Source of the DNA: Rahnella woolbedingensis
GTDB lineage: Bacteria; Pseudomonadota; Gammaproteobacteria; Enterobacterales; Enterobacteriaceae
DNA length: 64,000 nucleotides
Direction: 5' to 3'
Assembly: GCF_003602095.1 (NCBI RefSeq)
Contig: NZ_RAHH01000002.1
Span: 62,001 to 126,000, forward strand
Both the position numbers and the translations under genes were made by a program. The notes beneath the pieces were generated by a model. The model was not told where the DNA came from, ran no database searches, and worked only from the letters and a program-made list of their open reading frames with translations. Each line of letters begins with the position of its first letter. Within the stretch, counting starts at the first letter, position 1. This document shows, in pieces, positions 36,248 through 45,376 of this stretch.

Positions 36248-37789
36248 TTAGAGCCGGATCCACTTTTCGATAAATTCAGACGGATCAGCAGGCTTTCCGA
36301 AAAAGTAGCCTTGCAGGTATTCGAGGCGGTAGGGGGCGAGATAATCGACCTGTTTCTGTGTTTCGATGCCTTCTGCCACGATGACCATTTGCAGGCGTTT
36401 GGCCAGATCAATCACGTTATCGACGATATGCCCGGCCAGCGCATCTGTGCCGATCCGGCCAATAAAACTCTGGTCGATTTTTAAAATGTCGATGTGGAAT
36501 TGTTGCAGGTAAGCCAGGCTGGAATGGCCGGTACCAAAGTCATCCATGGCAATCAGCACACCCATCCGGCGCAGCGCTCTGAACAGGCTGTGGGTGATTT
36601 CTGAGGGCTCGATGAGCTCGCGTTCCGTCAGCTCCAGCACCAGATGGATCGGGTTCTCCCTGAAAGCGTCAATAAAGGCTTTGCAGTCTTCGACCAGTGT
36701 CAGGTCTTTGAAGTGGCTGGCGCAGATATTGAATCCGAAATGGAAGTTTGCCGGCAACTCAGCGGCCATTGGTCCGAACTGATCGCGCACCTGTGCCATC
36801 ATTTGCCGCGTCATCGGCACAATCAGCCCGGTTTCTTCAGCCAGGGGAATAAACTGATAAGGGGGGATCAGCCCCAGTTGCGGGTGCTGCCAGCGCATCA
36901 GGACTTCGGCACCGGTGATTTCATGATTCGTGCCATCCACCACCGGCTGCAAATAAGGAATAAATTGTTTTTTGCCCATTGCGTTTTTCAGCGCTGAAAC
37001 CGGGCCGCCTAAACGACCAAGCAGCGCATAGGTCATGAAAGCAATGAAGATGCTGATCAGCGGGAACAAGATCAGACTGACGGTGGCGTAATCAAAAATA
37101 TAACGCCAGTGATCACTTTGGCGGATAACGAGCCGCATTTCATAAGGGTAAAACGAGGATTTCAGCGACATCTTTTCGCCATCAGGCCAGGATTCAGACG
37201 TATGAATTTTGCCCTGGCTGTCCATCCAGCGGTCGCCCACCTGTAAGATCAGAAACGCATGGGTGCTGAGCAATTGCAGAATATTATGCAGAAAATAACC
37301 ATCGACACCGACCAGTACGCCGCTGCCGTTGACGTCATGACGATAGGCAATCAGAGGATGATCGGGCGTCACCACATTGCCGCTCATCAGCATCAGTTTT
37401 CCGCCGGTGTAATGGCTGGTCGAGATGGTGTCGTCGCGCTCACCGAATAAAGAGGCGCAATAAACAGTATGCTGGCGGTATAAATTGACGGTTCTCACGT
37501 TGGGGACTTTGGCGACTTGCCAGCGTAATGCCTGAATGGTCGCCTGATCACAAGGCGCGCCAATCAGATTTTCCACTGCACCCGAGGCAATCGCGGCATT
37601 ATCCAGCGTCATGTCCACCAGTCTCACGGATTGTTGCAGGCTGGCGCTGACATCACGCCGTAATCCCTGCGTGGTTTGCCACGAAATAGCCAGTATTCCG
37701 ACCGCTGCGACCACCAGAAACGCAAGCAGTGAAATACAAATCCGGACGTAGGGACGGGTTAACCAGTTTGAGGCCAAAGAAATATCCAC
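36248..37789 (-). CDS. membrane cyclic-di-GMP phosphodiesterase (CSS-EAL)
   Basis: The 513-residue protein has a TM helix at about 14-35, a periplasmic CSS-type sensor domain (about 40-240) with Cys in GAPCDQATIQALRW and VYCASLFG, a second TM (about 240-262) and a cytoplasmic EAL domain. The EAL signature reads GAEVLMRW; later catalytic segments are NICASHF, LELTERELIEP, AMDDFGTGHSSLAYL and VAEGIET. The residues needed for catalysis appear intact, so it should degrade c-di-GMP. In E. coli CSS-EAL enzymes, periplasmic disulfide state controls activity. It is monocistronic. Confidence 0.88.
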   Translation of the reverse strand: MDISLASNWLTRPYVRICISLLAFLVVAAVGILAISWQTTQGLRRDVSASLQQSVRLVDMTLDNAAIASGAVENLIGAPCDQATIQALRWQVAKVPNVRTVNLYRQHTVYCASLFGERDDTISTSHYTGGKLMLMSGNVVTPDHPLIAYRHDVNGSGVLVGVDGYFLHNILQLLSTHAFLILQVGDRWMDSQGKIHTSESWPDGEKMSLKSSFYPYEMRLVIRQSDHWRYIFDYATVSLILFPLISIFIAFMTYALLGRLGGPVSALKNAMGKKQFIPYLQPVVDGTNHEITGAEVLMRWQHPQLGLIPPYQFIPLAEETGLIVPMTRQMMAQVRDQFGPMAAELPANFHFGFNICASHFKDLTLVEDCKAFIDAFRENPIHLVLELTERELIEPSEITHSLFRALRRMGVLIAMDDFGTGHSSLAYLQQFHIDILKIDQSFIGRIGTDALAGHIVDNVIDLAKRLQMVIVAEGIETQKQVDYLAPYRLEYLQGYFFGKPADPSEFIEKWIRL

Positions 37790-38060
37790 CTGTGAGAATC
37801 AGAGAAAGAAGTTCCGTATTATTAATATAACCTATAATACTGTTAACCCATGTTACAGCCGAATAAGAAGGTTAACTTCACGCCATTGATAAACCATCTT
37901 TTGACACAAATCATGGATAGGTATTGTTGGACCATATTTTGTTTTTTTTAAAACTGTATTTTTCCAATTTTGTAAGCGTATTATCCCGGATTCGCGTATG
38001 GTGCGGTAACTTATTACGCTATCAAGCGAAATTTAAAGTTTATAAATGCAGGGGTTTTAT

Positions 38061-38756
38061 ATGTTTAGGAAATTATCGGCTGAGTTTATTGGTACTTTCG
38101 TTTTAGTTTTCGGTGGTTGTGGTAGTGCAGTTTTCGCAGCAGGCTTTCCTGCGCTGGGCATTGGTTTTGCCGGTGTTGCATTGGCGTTTGGTTTGACGGT
38201 ATTAACGATGGCGTTTGCTGTCGGCCATATTTCCGGTGGTCATTTTAATCCGGCGGTCACGCTGGGGTTATTTGCCGGCGGACGTATTCCGGCCAGTGAT
38301 GTCGTGCCTTATATTATTTCTCAGGTACTTGGCGGGATTGCTGCTGCAGCGGTGTTATATGTCATTGCCAGCGGTCATGCTGGTTTTGATGCAACCGCCA
38401 GCGGTTTTGCCTCCAACGGTTATGGCGAACATTCACCGGGTGGCTACAGCCTTGCCGCTGCGATGGTGTGTGAAGGTGTGCTGACCGCTATCTTCCTGAT
38501 TGTTATCCATGGCGCAACGGACAAACGCGCACCGGCAGGTTTTGCGCCGATTGCGATTGGCCTGGCGCTGACCCTTATCCACCTTATCAGTATTCCGGTG
38601 ACTAACACTTCTGTTAACCCGGCGCGCAGCACGGCGGTAGCATTGTTCCAGGGAACCTGGGCGATTCATCAGTTGTGGATGTTCTGGCTGATGCCGATTG
38701 TTGGTGGCATCGTGGGTGGTCTGATTTACCGCTGTGTACTGGAATCTAAAGACTAA
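38061..38756 (+). CDS. aqpZ: aquaporin Z
   Basis: The 231-residue protein, the exact family length, has six helices and both NPA loops ([11 protein letters not shown] and [11 protein letters not shown]). The selectivity Arg follows the second NPA. It conducts water across the inner membrane. I start it at MFRKLSAEF (38061) by family match; an in-frame ATG five codons earlier is less likely. AGGGG lies before it. The gene is a single unit. Confidence 0.95.
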   Translation: MFRKLSAEFIGTFVLVFGGCGSAVFAAGFPALGIGFAGVALAFGLTVLTMAFAVGHISGGHFNPAVTLGLFAGGRIPASDVVPYIISQVLGGIAAAAVLYVIASGHAGFDATASGFASNGYGEHSPGGYSLAAAMVCEGVLTAIFLIVIHGATDKRAPAGFAPIAIGLALTLIHLISIPVTNTSVNPARSTAVALFQGTWAIHQLWMFWLMPIVGGIVGGLIYRCVLESKD

Positions 38757-38859
38757 GTCAGTTCGTGCGGTTTCAGTTTTATCGGGTTTTACTGGCGGCA
38801 TAAAGTTTGTAGCATAAGACTTTATGCCGTCTGTCTGTCACCGACATCAGGACTATCCG

Positions 38860-39873
38860 ATGCTTCCCCGTTTTAAAGTGCTTCTTTCTGCCGCTGTTTT
38901 CTCTCTTTCCATTTCCGGTGCAGCTCTTGCCGCCGATGCGCCGAGCTACGGGCCGCAATTGCAGGGTTTTGACTATCCTTTCCCGCTGAAACATTTCTCC
39001 TTTAATTCGCAGGGTGCGCCATTGCAGATGGGCTATCTCGATGTGTCGCCGGTGGGACGCAAAAACGGCCAGACCGTGGTGCTGATGCACGGGAAAAACT
39101 TCTGTGCGGCGACGTGGGGCGACACCATTAAAGCGCTGGCGGGCAGTGGCTATCGGGTGATTGCGCCCGATCAGGTCGGGTTTTGCTCATCGACCAAACC
39201 GCAACATTATCAGTACAGTTTCCAGCAACTGGCGATCAATACCCATGAACTGCTGAAAAGCCTGAAAATAACTAAAGCCGTGATTGTCGGGCATTCAACC
39301 GGCGGAATGCTGGCGACGCGTTACAGCCTGATGTTTGCGCCAGAAGTCTCAAAGCTGGTGATGGTGAATCCGATCGGTCTGGAAGACTGGAAAGCCAAAG
39401 GCGTGCCATACCGCACGGTCGATCAGTGGTATACGCGTGAGCTGAACACTTCCGCTGACAGCATTAAGCAGTATGAACTGAAAACCTATTACGTGAATAA
39501 GTGGAAGCCGGAATACGACCGCTGGGTGGATATGCTGGCAGGGCTGAACAACGGGCCGGGGCAAAAACTGGTGGCCTGGAACTCCGCGCTGATTTACGAC
39601 ATGATTTTCACGCAGCCGGTCGTTTACGAATTTAAGAATCTGCGCGTGCCGACCACGCTGATGATCGGCACCGCCGATACCACCGCAATTGGCAGCGACA
39701 TCGCGCCGCCTGCGGTGAAAGCCAAAATCGGTCACTACAATGTGCTGGGTAAACAGGTCGTGAAAATGATCCCCCATGCGAAGCTGATTGTATTCAAAGG
39801 TCTCGGCCATGCTCCGCAGATGGAAGAACCGGAGAAATTTAATGCATCATTGCTGAAAACGCTGTCGCACTGA
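38860..39873 (+). CDS. exported alpha/beta hydrolase
   Basis: The 337-residue protein has a signal peptide (PRFKVLLSAAVFSLSISGAALA) and is probably periplasmic. It carries the oxyanion region LMHGKNFCAATWG, the nucleophile elbow VIVGHSTGGMLATRY (Ser near residue 150) and the catalytic His in GLGHAPQMEEPEKF. I start it at MLPRFK (38860), preceded by AGGA. The substrate is unknown; family members include haloalkane dehalogenase-like and ester hydrolases. It shares a bidirectional terminator with padC. Confidence 0.86.
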   Translation: MLPRFKVLLSAAVFSLSISGAALAADAPSYGPQLQGFDYPFPLKHFSFNSQGAPLQMGYLDVSPVGRKNGQTVVLMHGKNFCAATWGDTIKALAGSGYRVIAPDQVGFCSSTKPQHYQYSFQQLAINTHELLKSLKITKAVIVGHSTGGMLATRYSLMFAPEVSKLVMVNPIGLEDWKAKGVPYRTVDQWYTRELNTSADSIKQYELKTYYVNKWKPEYDRWVDMLAGLNNGPGQKLVAWNSALIYDMIFTQPVVYEFKNLRVPTTLMIGTADTTAIGSDIAPPAVKAKIGHYNVLGKQVVKMIPHAKLIVFKGLGHAPQMEEPEKFNASLLKTLSH

Positions 39874-39899
39874 TCCTTAAATGATTTCTCTTTAAGCAA

Positions 39900-39938
39900 T
39901 GAAAAACCGCAGCCTGATCGGGCTGCGGTTTTTTTATT
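39900..39938. terminator. bidirectional terminator between hydrolase and padC
   Basis: AAAACCGCAGCC and GGCTGCGGTTTT form a long stem with A- and T-runs on the two sides. Confidence 0.88.
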
Positions 39939-39956
39939 GCAATAATTCAGCGGGAA

Positions 39957-40463
39957 TTAACGCAGATTGTCCGGGAAGTTCGCAGGCAGTTCGCTGGCTG
40001 CGCAGTCGATCACCGTATCGTTATTCGCACCGCAATCACGTACGAAGGTGATGGTGGCGAATTCATCGATAACTTCAGTTGGATATGCCGGACCCGCATC
40101 GCGGTAAGCATTCATCAGCGGAATATGATCGTTCTGGAAGCAGACGGTTTTTTCCGGATTGTTCATGACCCAGCGCGGGAAGAAGATAGTGCCGTGGAAC
40201 ACGTTATCGCCCAGATTGACGATCAGGCTGACGTCAGTCCCGGTAGGTTCTGTCCATGAAATTTTGTAGACGTCTGACGCTACACGAACGATATATGCTT
40301 TCTGATCTTTCACCCAACGGTTGCCGACCAGCCCGCTATGAATACGGTAATCCAGTGTTTCAGCATTTTTCACATAGATTTCATAGTTCCAGCCGTTGTC
40401 GTAGGTATAAACCACATGTTTGCCAACGAAACCGCTCAGGTCATGTTTATCAAATTTGCTCAT
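39957..40463 (-). CDS. padC: phenolic acid decarboxylase
   Basis: The 168-residue protein has the PAD pattern VVYTYDNGWNYEIYVK (two catalytic-pocket Tyr), LDYRIHSGLVGNRWV (Arg), ISWTEPTGTDVSL (Glu) and FHGTIFFPRWV. It decarboxylates ferulic, p-coumaric and caffeic acids to vinylphenols and so detoxifies plant phenolics. It is divergent from a LysR regulator with a symmetrical site between. This is the normal enterobacterial arrangement. Confidence 0.95.
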   Translation of the reverse strand: MSKFDKHDLSGFVGKHVVYTYDNGWNYEIYVKNAETLDYRIHSGLVGNRWVKDQKAYIVRVASDVYKISWTEPTGTDVSLIVNLGDNVFHGTIFFPRWVMNNPEKTVCFQNDHIPLMNAYRDAGPAYPTEVIDEFATITFVRDCGANNDTVIDCAASELPANFPDNLR

Positions 40464-40556
40464 GGTAATGCTCCTTAACTCAGTATGGGAGTGAAACGTT
40501 TTGTTTCGATGAGAAGAAGTTTACTCGCTAAAAATTTGATAAAAAAACGCTGATTT

Positions 40557-40573
40557 TAGATGAAAACCATCTA
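40557..40573. promoter_or_regulatory. LysR-type operator between padC and its regulator
   Basis: TAGATG-AAAAC-CATCTA is a perfect 6-bp inverted repeat in the divergent promoter region, close to the regulator gene. A second symmetrical element, GAAAC-N5-GTTTC, lies at 40493-40507 near padC. Both fit a LysR regulator that controls padC and itself. Confidence 0.55.
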
Positions 40574-40610
40574 TTATTTCGATGTGATTGCGGGATAAAG
40601 GACAGGGAAA

Positions 40611-41507
40611 ATGGCGCTACCAAGAACCACGCTTGAGCAATGGGTGGTATTACAAACGGTGATTGAGCAGGGCAGTTACGCGCAGGCCGCGACGGTGCTT
40701 AACCGCAGCCAGTCTTCTGTCAGTTATGCGCTGAGCGGATTACAGGAACGCATCGGTTTACCGTTGCTGGAAATCAACGGCAGAAAGGCCACGCTGACCG
40801 AGCAGGGGCGCGCCTTACTGGCACAGGCAACGCCGCTGATATCGGCTTTTTTACAGCTTGAACACCGGGCTGCCGGGCTGAAAGGCGGAGTGCGCACCGA
40901 GCTGAGTCTGGTGGTCGACAGCGTGTTTCCTCAAAACAGGTTGTTCCGTGCACTGAAACACTTTCAGTCGCAGTTTCCGGACACCCGCGTGCATCTGACC
41001 GAGATTTTGCGCGGCGAAAGCCTGGAGCAGCTCAGCGAACAATCGGCTGATTTATATATCACTACGCTGGCGCCGGAAAACGCAATTCACGGACGTTTTC
41101 TGCTGGATGTGGATTTTGTGCCGGTGGCGAAAAGTGATCATCCGCTGCTGTCTTTGCCCGTTCCATTGACCGCGCAGGATCTGGCGCGTTTCCCGCTGAT
41201 AAGCGTCGCTGACCGTCATGCGCGGTCTGAAGATAAGCATCCGGCTGGCACGGTAGCGCACTGGACATTCACCACGGTTGGCGCGGCATTGGAAGCGATA
41301 ACCGTGGGCGTGGGTTACGGCTGGTTGCCGCTGGAAAGTGTGGATAAAGCGCTGGAAAGCGGCCTGCTCAGCCGCCTGATGCTGTCTGCCAGAACGGTCC
41401 GGCAAACGTCGCTTTACATGGTGCTGGATAATGAAACGCAGCGGTATGACCAGACGGTCAGCGAGCTGGCGAAAAGTATTCTGGAGGAGTGCGGTTTGCT
41501 GCCGTGA
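40611..41507 (+). CDS. LysR-family regulator, probably of padC
   Basis: The 298-residue protein has an N-terminal helix-turn-helix (about 8-65: TVIEQGSYAQAATVLNRSQSSVSYAL) and a LysR substrate domain. It is divergent from padC, with 147 bases between. The likely inducers are hydroxycinnamic acids, inferred from the neighbour. Confidence 0.88.
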   Translation: MALPRTTLEQWVVLQTVIEQGSYAQAATVLNRSQSSVSYALSGLQERIGLPLLEINGRKATLTEQGRALLAQATPLISAFLQLEHRAAGLKGGVRTELSLVVDSVFPQNRLFRALKHFQSQFPDTRVHLTEILRGESLEQLSEQSADLYITTLAPENAIHGRFLLDVDFVPVAKSDHPLLSLPVPLTAQDLARFPLISVADRHARSEDKHPAGTVAHWTFTTVGAALEAITVGVGYGWLPLESVDKALESGLLSRLMLSARTVRQTSLYMVLDNETQRYDQTVSELAKSILEECGLLP

Positions 41508-41564
41508 AATCCGGCAGCAAACCGTTTAAGAACATCTGATGAGTTCAGTTCAGTTCAGAACAGA

Positions 41565-43196
41565 TCAGTGAGACGCTTTACAGGCAGCAAGAATATCGAG
41601 CTGAGGATCACGCGCCGACGTCTGAACGTTCATCGCGCTGAGCACGGTGTGGAACAGATTATCCTGTGAGACATCTTTGTCTGCCGCATTGGCTTTCAGG
41701 CATTGCATGTCTATGCCCTGTGCTTTCGCATAACTTTCGGACAGCCAGAACAGCATCGGAACATGCGTCTGCTGGGCGGGTGCGACGCTGTAAGGTGTGC
41801 CGTGCAGATAAAGCCCGTTTTCGCCCAGTGATTCACCGTGGTCGGAAAGGTAAATCACCGCCACGTTGTACTTATCCTGATACTGTTTTGCCTTTTCAAT
41901 CACCTGCGACACCAGATAATCCGTGTAGAGCAGGGTATTGTCGTAGGTATTGACCAGCTGTTCCTGCGTGCAGTTTTCAATATCGCTGCGCGGACAGTCA
42001 GGCGTGAATTTGCGGAATTCCGGCGGATAACGTTTGGAATACGTCGGCCCGTGACTGCCAATCAGGTGCAGGGCGATCAGGGTATTTTTGCCGTCGTTTT
42101 TAATATCACCATCAATATTTTGCATCAGCGCCATGTCGTAGCAGGTGTCGCCATCACAATATTTGCCGTCTTTTTTAGTATCGATGATCACGTTAGGCAC
42201 GCGGTCACAGACACCTTTACAGCCTTCATCGTTATCTTTCCAGAAAACGGAAACCCCGGCTTTGTGCAGGATATCGAGCAATCCTTCGCTGTTACGGGCG
42301 CGGTTAGCGTCGTAACTGGTGCGCTTCATATTCGAGAACATACACGGCACAGAAATCGCCGTTGCCGTCCCGCATGACGTCATTTTGCTGAAATTCACCA
42401 CGTCCGGAACAGCCTGTGTGAACTGGTTGGTCGGTTTGGCATAACCATTCCACGACTGGTTTTGCGCCCGCGCGGTTTCACCCACCACCAGGAAGACCAG
42501 ATTTGGTTTCTGACCCGGTTGTTGCACCAGTTTTGCATCGTCACCCAGGGTCTGGAAAGGCATCTTCGGTGTGAAATAGCGGTGATTCATGTACTGGAAC
42601 GCGCTGTACAGGTAGTTGGTCGGGACGATTTCCAGATTGAGTGTGCGGTTGTTGCGACCGACAGACGCGTAATCTTTATAGAAAACGCCGGCGACCGACG
42701 CTACCACCAGCAGTGAGATAACCATCGACATCAGACGCACGCCGAGGCGACGCAGGCGGGTTTTCTCGTAGCTGACCGGCGTCAGAAATAACAGAACCGC
42801 AGGCAGGATGCCGGTAAAGACAAACCACAGCGCCACTTTCATATTGAGGTACGACGTTGCTTCAGACGACTGCGTCTCAATAATGTTTTCGATCATGCCG
42901 CGGTCAAACACCACCTGATAGGTGAGCATCGCAAAACTGGCGAGGGCGCTGACCGGCAGCACAATGATAAAGAAAGGCTTAAGCAACGGGCAGAAACTGA
43001 ACGGGGTGAACACAAAGTTCAGCGCAGCAAACAGTACGACCGGGATCGTCAGGGCAAAGGCCAGATTATAAGCAGGTAACGCATGCAGGATGCGGTAAAA
43101 GTGCAGCAAAATCGGCAGGTTGACGACAAAGGTAAAGTACAACGTTAAGAGCAAGGTAAGCTTAAAATAGCTGATTTTTGGCAATAAATAGCGCAA
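41565..43196 (-). CDS. eptA: lipid A phosphoethanolamine transferase EptA
   Basis: The protein of about 543 residues has five N-terminal TM helices and a periplasmic sulfatase-like domain. Key segments are VVGETARAQN, SCGTATAISVPCMFS (nucleophile Thr), SHGPTYSKRYPPEFRKFTPDC and YLSDHGESLGENGLYLHG (zinc ligands). It transfers phosphoethanolamine to lipid A at the inner membrane, giving cationic-peptide resistance. No ATG exists near the N-terminus; I propose TTG at 43196, six bases after GGGAG. A PmrA-like box at 43271-43287 lies just upstream. Confidence 0.9.
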   Translation of the reverse strand: MRYLLPKISYFKLTLLLTLYFTFVVNLPILLHFYRILHALPAYNLAFALTIPVVLFAALNFVFTPFSFCPLLKPFFIIVLPVSALASFAMLTYQVVFDRGMIENIIETQSSEATSYLNMKVALWFVFTGILPAVLLFLTPVSYEKTRLRRLGVRLMSMVISLLVVASVAGVFYKDYASVGRNNRTLNLEIVPTNYLYSAFQYMNHRYFTPKMPFQTLGDDAKLVQQPGQKPNLVFLVVGETARAQNQSWNGYAKPTNQFTQAVPDVVNFSKMTSCGTATAISVPCMFSNMKRTSYDANRARNSEGLLDILHKAGVSVFWKDNDEGCKGVCDRVPNVIIDTKKDGKYCDGDTCYDMALMQNIDGDIKNDGKNTLIALHLIGSHGPTYSKRYPPEFRKFTPDCPRSDIENCTQEQLVNTYDNTLLYTDYLVSQVIEKAKQYQDKYNVAVIYLSDHGESLGENGLYLHGTPYSVAPAQQTHVPMLFWLSESYAKAQGIDMQCLKANAADKDVSQDNLFHTVLSAMNVQTSARDPQLDILAACKASH

Positions 43197-43534
43197 TGAC
43201 AACTCCCAAGGGGGTATGAAAAGCAAACATAACGTATCTCAATGAATGGCGGGCATAGTATTAGTTCAAGCTTAAGAAAGCCTTAATGGGAATGTCATAA
43301 ATATTTAACGTGAGGGATTTTTAGAAAAGGTTCAGAAAATAAATAAAAAATAGTTAGCCTGTTTTCTCCGCCTGACGCCTTATGCTGTGCGGCATAGCGA
43401 AATGTTGTTTAAATATAAACAGCTCGTTTAAGCCTTTCTGAGTGCGTTTCCTTCCGCTCATTCTGACCTTCCCTGATTACTCCTGACACGTTTAATTCAC
43501 CACTGGCGGCTTACCGGCTGACAGAAGGACGTTT
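43197..43534. promoter_or_regulatory. 338-base divergent promoter region of eptA and the lpxA paralog
   Basis: The AT-rich spacer contains the PmrA-like direct repeat at 43271-43287 and a minus-strand TACTAT -10 about ten bases beyond it toward eptA. The lpxA-paralog side has no clear hexamers. No reading frame is convincing here. Confidence 0.5.
43271..43287. promoter_or_regulatory. PmrA box upstream of eptA
   Basis: CTTAAG-AAAGC-CTTAAT matches the YTTAAK-N5-YTTAAK direct repeat. It sits 75 bases from the eptA start and would replace the -35 for the TACTAT element. PmrAB control of eptA (pmrC) is established in Salmonella. Confidence 0.65.
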
Positions 43535-44326
43535 GTGTTTATTTCATCTTCGGCCACCATTGCGGCCAGCAGTATCATCGAATCTGATGTCATTATCGGC
43601 CCGCGGGTAGTTATCGGGCCTTTTTGTATTATTTCCGCCGGTGTGAAAATCGGTGAAGGGACACTCATTTCTTCGCATGTGGTCATCAACGGGAACACGC
43701 AAATCGGGTCAGATAACCAGATTGGGATGGGCTCATCGATTGGCGAAATCAGTCAGGATCTGAAATATGCCGGAGAACCTGCCGGGCTGGAAATAGGCAA
43801 CGGCAACAGGATTGGGTGTCACGCCACATTGCATCGGGGAACCGCACAGGGCGGAGGGATGACCCGAATTGGCAACGACAATCACCTGGGGCGCGGTGTG
43901 CATATCGGACATGACTGTCAGGTAGGGAATGCCACTTTTATGGGTGAGAACAGCGGACTGGCCGGGCATGTCGTGCTGGGGAATGAAACGTACATTGATG
44001 CGATGTGTGCGGTACATCAGTTTTGCATTATTGGTACGGGAGCCCGTCTGCAGGCCGGATCCTGCGTTGTGCAGGATGTCCCTCCTTATGTTCTGGCGGG
44101 CGGTAACCGGGCGTCGCCGCAGGGGATTAATGAACTGGCCAGCAGATTCATGCAGGCAGAACACGCCGAGCGAGAGGTTGTCCGCTATCTGTATGACCTG
44201 CTGTATCACCAGCAGGCAGCGGTCGAAAAAGTGAAGCTGGAGATCGGGCGTCTGAGCGTTGAATATCCGCTCCTGTGCCACTTCAATGAATTCTTCCTCC
44301 GTTCAGCGCGCGGGATTGTGCGCTGA
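43535..44326 (+). CDS. LpxA-like acyltransferase, second copy outside the lpx operon
   Basis: The 263-residue left-handed beta-helix protein is close to LpxA in length (262) and keeps SIGEISQDLKYAGEP, HRGTAQGGGMTRIG, VHIGHDCQVGN (catalytic-type His126), AGHV and AVHQFCIIG. A C-terminal helical part ends SARGIVR as in LpxA. It lacks the lpxD-fabZ-lpxB neighbours of true lpxA and is divergent from eptA. The residue aligning with the E. coli acyl-ruler Gly173 is Ala174, so it may use another acyl length or another nucleotide-sugar acceptor. TTG or GTG alternatives were not needed. Confidence 0.85.
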   Translation: MFISSSATIAASSIIESDVIIGPRVVIGPFCIISAGVKIGEGTLISSHVVINGNTQIGSDNQIGMGSSIGEISQDLKYAGEPAGLEIGNGNRIGCHATLHRGTAQGGGMTRIGNDNHLGRGVHIGHDCQVGNATFMGENSGLAGHVVLGNETYIDAMCAVHQFCIIGTGARLQAGSCVVQDVPPYVLAGGNRASPQGINELASRFMQAEHAEREVVRYLYDLLYHQQAAVEKVKLEIGRLSVEYPLLCHFNEFFLRSARGIVR

Positions 44327-44342
44327 ACGGAGGAAAGGGCGG

Positions 44343-45365
44343 TCAGGCTTCGAGTGCTAACAGCGCGAAAGTCGCCAGCCAGTGTTCGCCCATATACGTA
44401 CTGTCGAGGTGATCCAGCGCGCTGTGCAAATGCACTTCGGCGGTCTGGCGCAGCAGCGTGGCACGCGGATCACCGGCAGGCAACGCACCCGCCAGAGAAC
44501 GCTGGCACCAGGCGCGGCTGAGATTGAGTCCGTCGAGATGGCCGATTTTGCCATCATTACGGTCAGTCACGGTCGCCGGGGTGAAAAGCGTCGCCGGCTG
44601 ACTGTGGGCCAGATCTGGCAGGAAACGCCCGAACCAGGTCACAAAAGCGTCGCCCGGTAACACGCGGCGCATCAGCTCAGCTTCCATCAGCGAAGGCGAA
44701 AGGAATTCATCCCCCCCCGGCTCCCAAGCCTGACAATGTACATCCTCCAGATGCCAGCGCAGCGCCGTTTCCTCTAGGGTTGACGCCAGCGCAGAGTGCT
44801 TAACACTGCGCGCATAATCAAGCGTCAGTGCCAGCGCAAAGGCCGTATTAAAATGGCTGCCGACGCGCAGCGGATAGGTGGCTTTCGGCAGAAAATCGGC
44901 GAAACTTTTCTCAAAGAAGCGACTCATTGGTGCCAGCGTTTTGGCCCATCCGGCAGCCTGCGGCAACGTCATTTCATGCAGTTGTTGTGTCAGGGCCAGA
45001 AACCATGCCCAGCCGTAAGGTCGTTCGAATCCGTTATGTTGCGGCTGTTGCAGATAAGCCATCTCACCCGCGACATTTTCTGCGGTGAAATGCGCCGTCA
45101 CCACGCTGACGATTTTTTCAGCTTCCGGCAGGTCAGGAAAACGGTCCAGCAGGCGCAATAACAGCCAGTAACCATGAACGCAGGAATGCCAGTCGTAGCT
45201 GCCGTAAAAAATCGGATGCAGCTGGCGCGGGGTCTGTGCATCCGCCGAGCTGCTCATGGCGTGCATAATTTTATTCGGATACTCACGCGTTAAATGGTTC
45301 AGCGCCAGTGAGGCAAAACGGGACGCCATTTCCGGCGTCAGTTTCAGTGTCGGTTGCGTTGTCAT
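44343..45365 (-). CDS. DUF2891-family protein
   Basis: The 340-residue cytoplasmic protein has the segments HPIFYGSYDWHSCVHGYWLL, NGFERPYGWAWFL, and EPGGDEFLSPSLMEAELM, which are the DUF2891 signatures and suggest an alpha/alpha-barrel enzyme. I start it at MTTQPTLKL (45365), preceded by AAGGG, 11 bases after the permease stop. It is last in an operon with DUF979 and DUF969 membrane proteins. Function unknown; conserved His, Asp and Glu suggest catalysis on a substrate brought in by the permease. Confidence 0.82.
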   Translation of the reverse strand: MTTQPTLKLTPEMASRFASLALNHLTREYPNKIMHAMSSSADAQTPRQLHPIFYGSYDWHSCVHGYWLLLRLLDRFPDLPEAEKIVSVVTAHFTAENVAGEMAYLQQPQHNGFERPYGWAWFLALTQQLHEMTLPQAAGWAKTLAPMSRFFEKSFADFLPKATYPLRVGSHFNTAFALALTLDYARSVKHSALASTLEETALRWHLEDVHCQAWEPGGDEFLSPSLMEAELMRRVLPGDAFVTWFGRFLPDLAHSQPATLFTPATVTDRNDGKIGHLDGLNLSRAWCQRSLAGALPAGDPRATLLRQTAEVHLHSALDHLDSTYMGEHWLATFALLALEA

Positions 45366-45376
45366 CTTTTCCCTTA

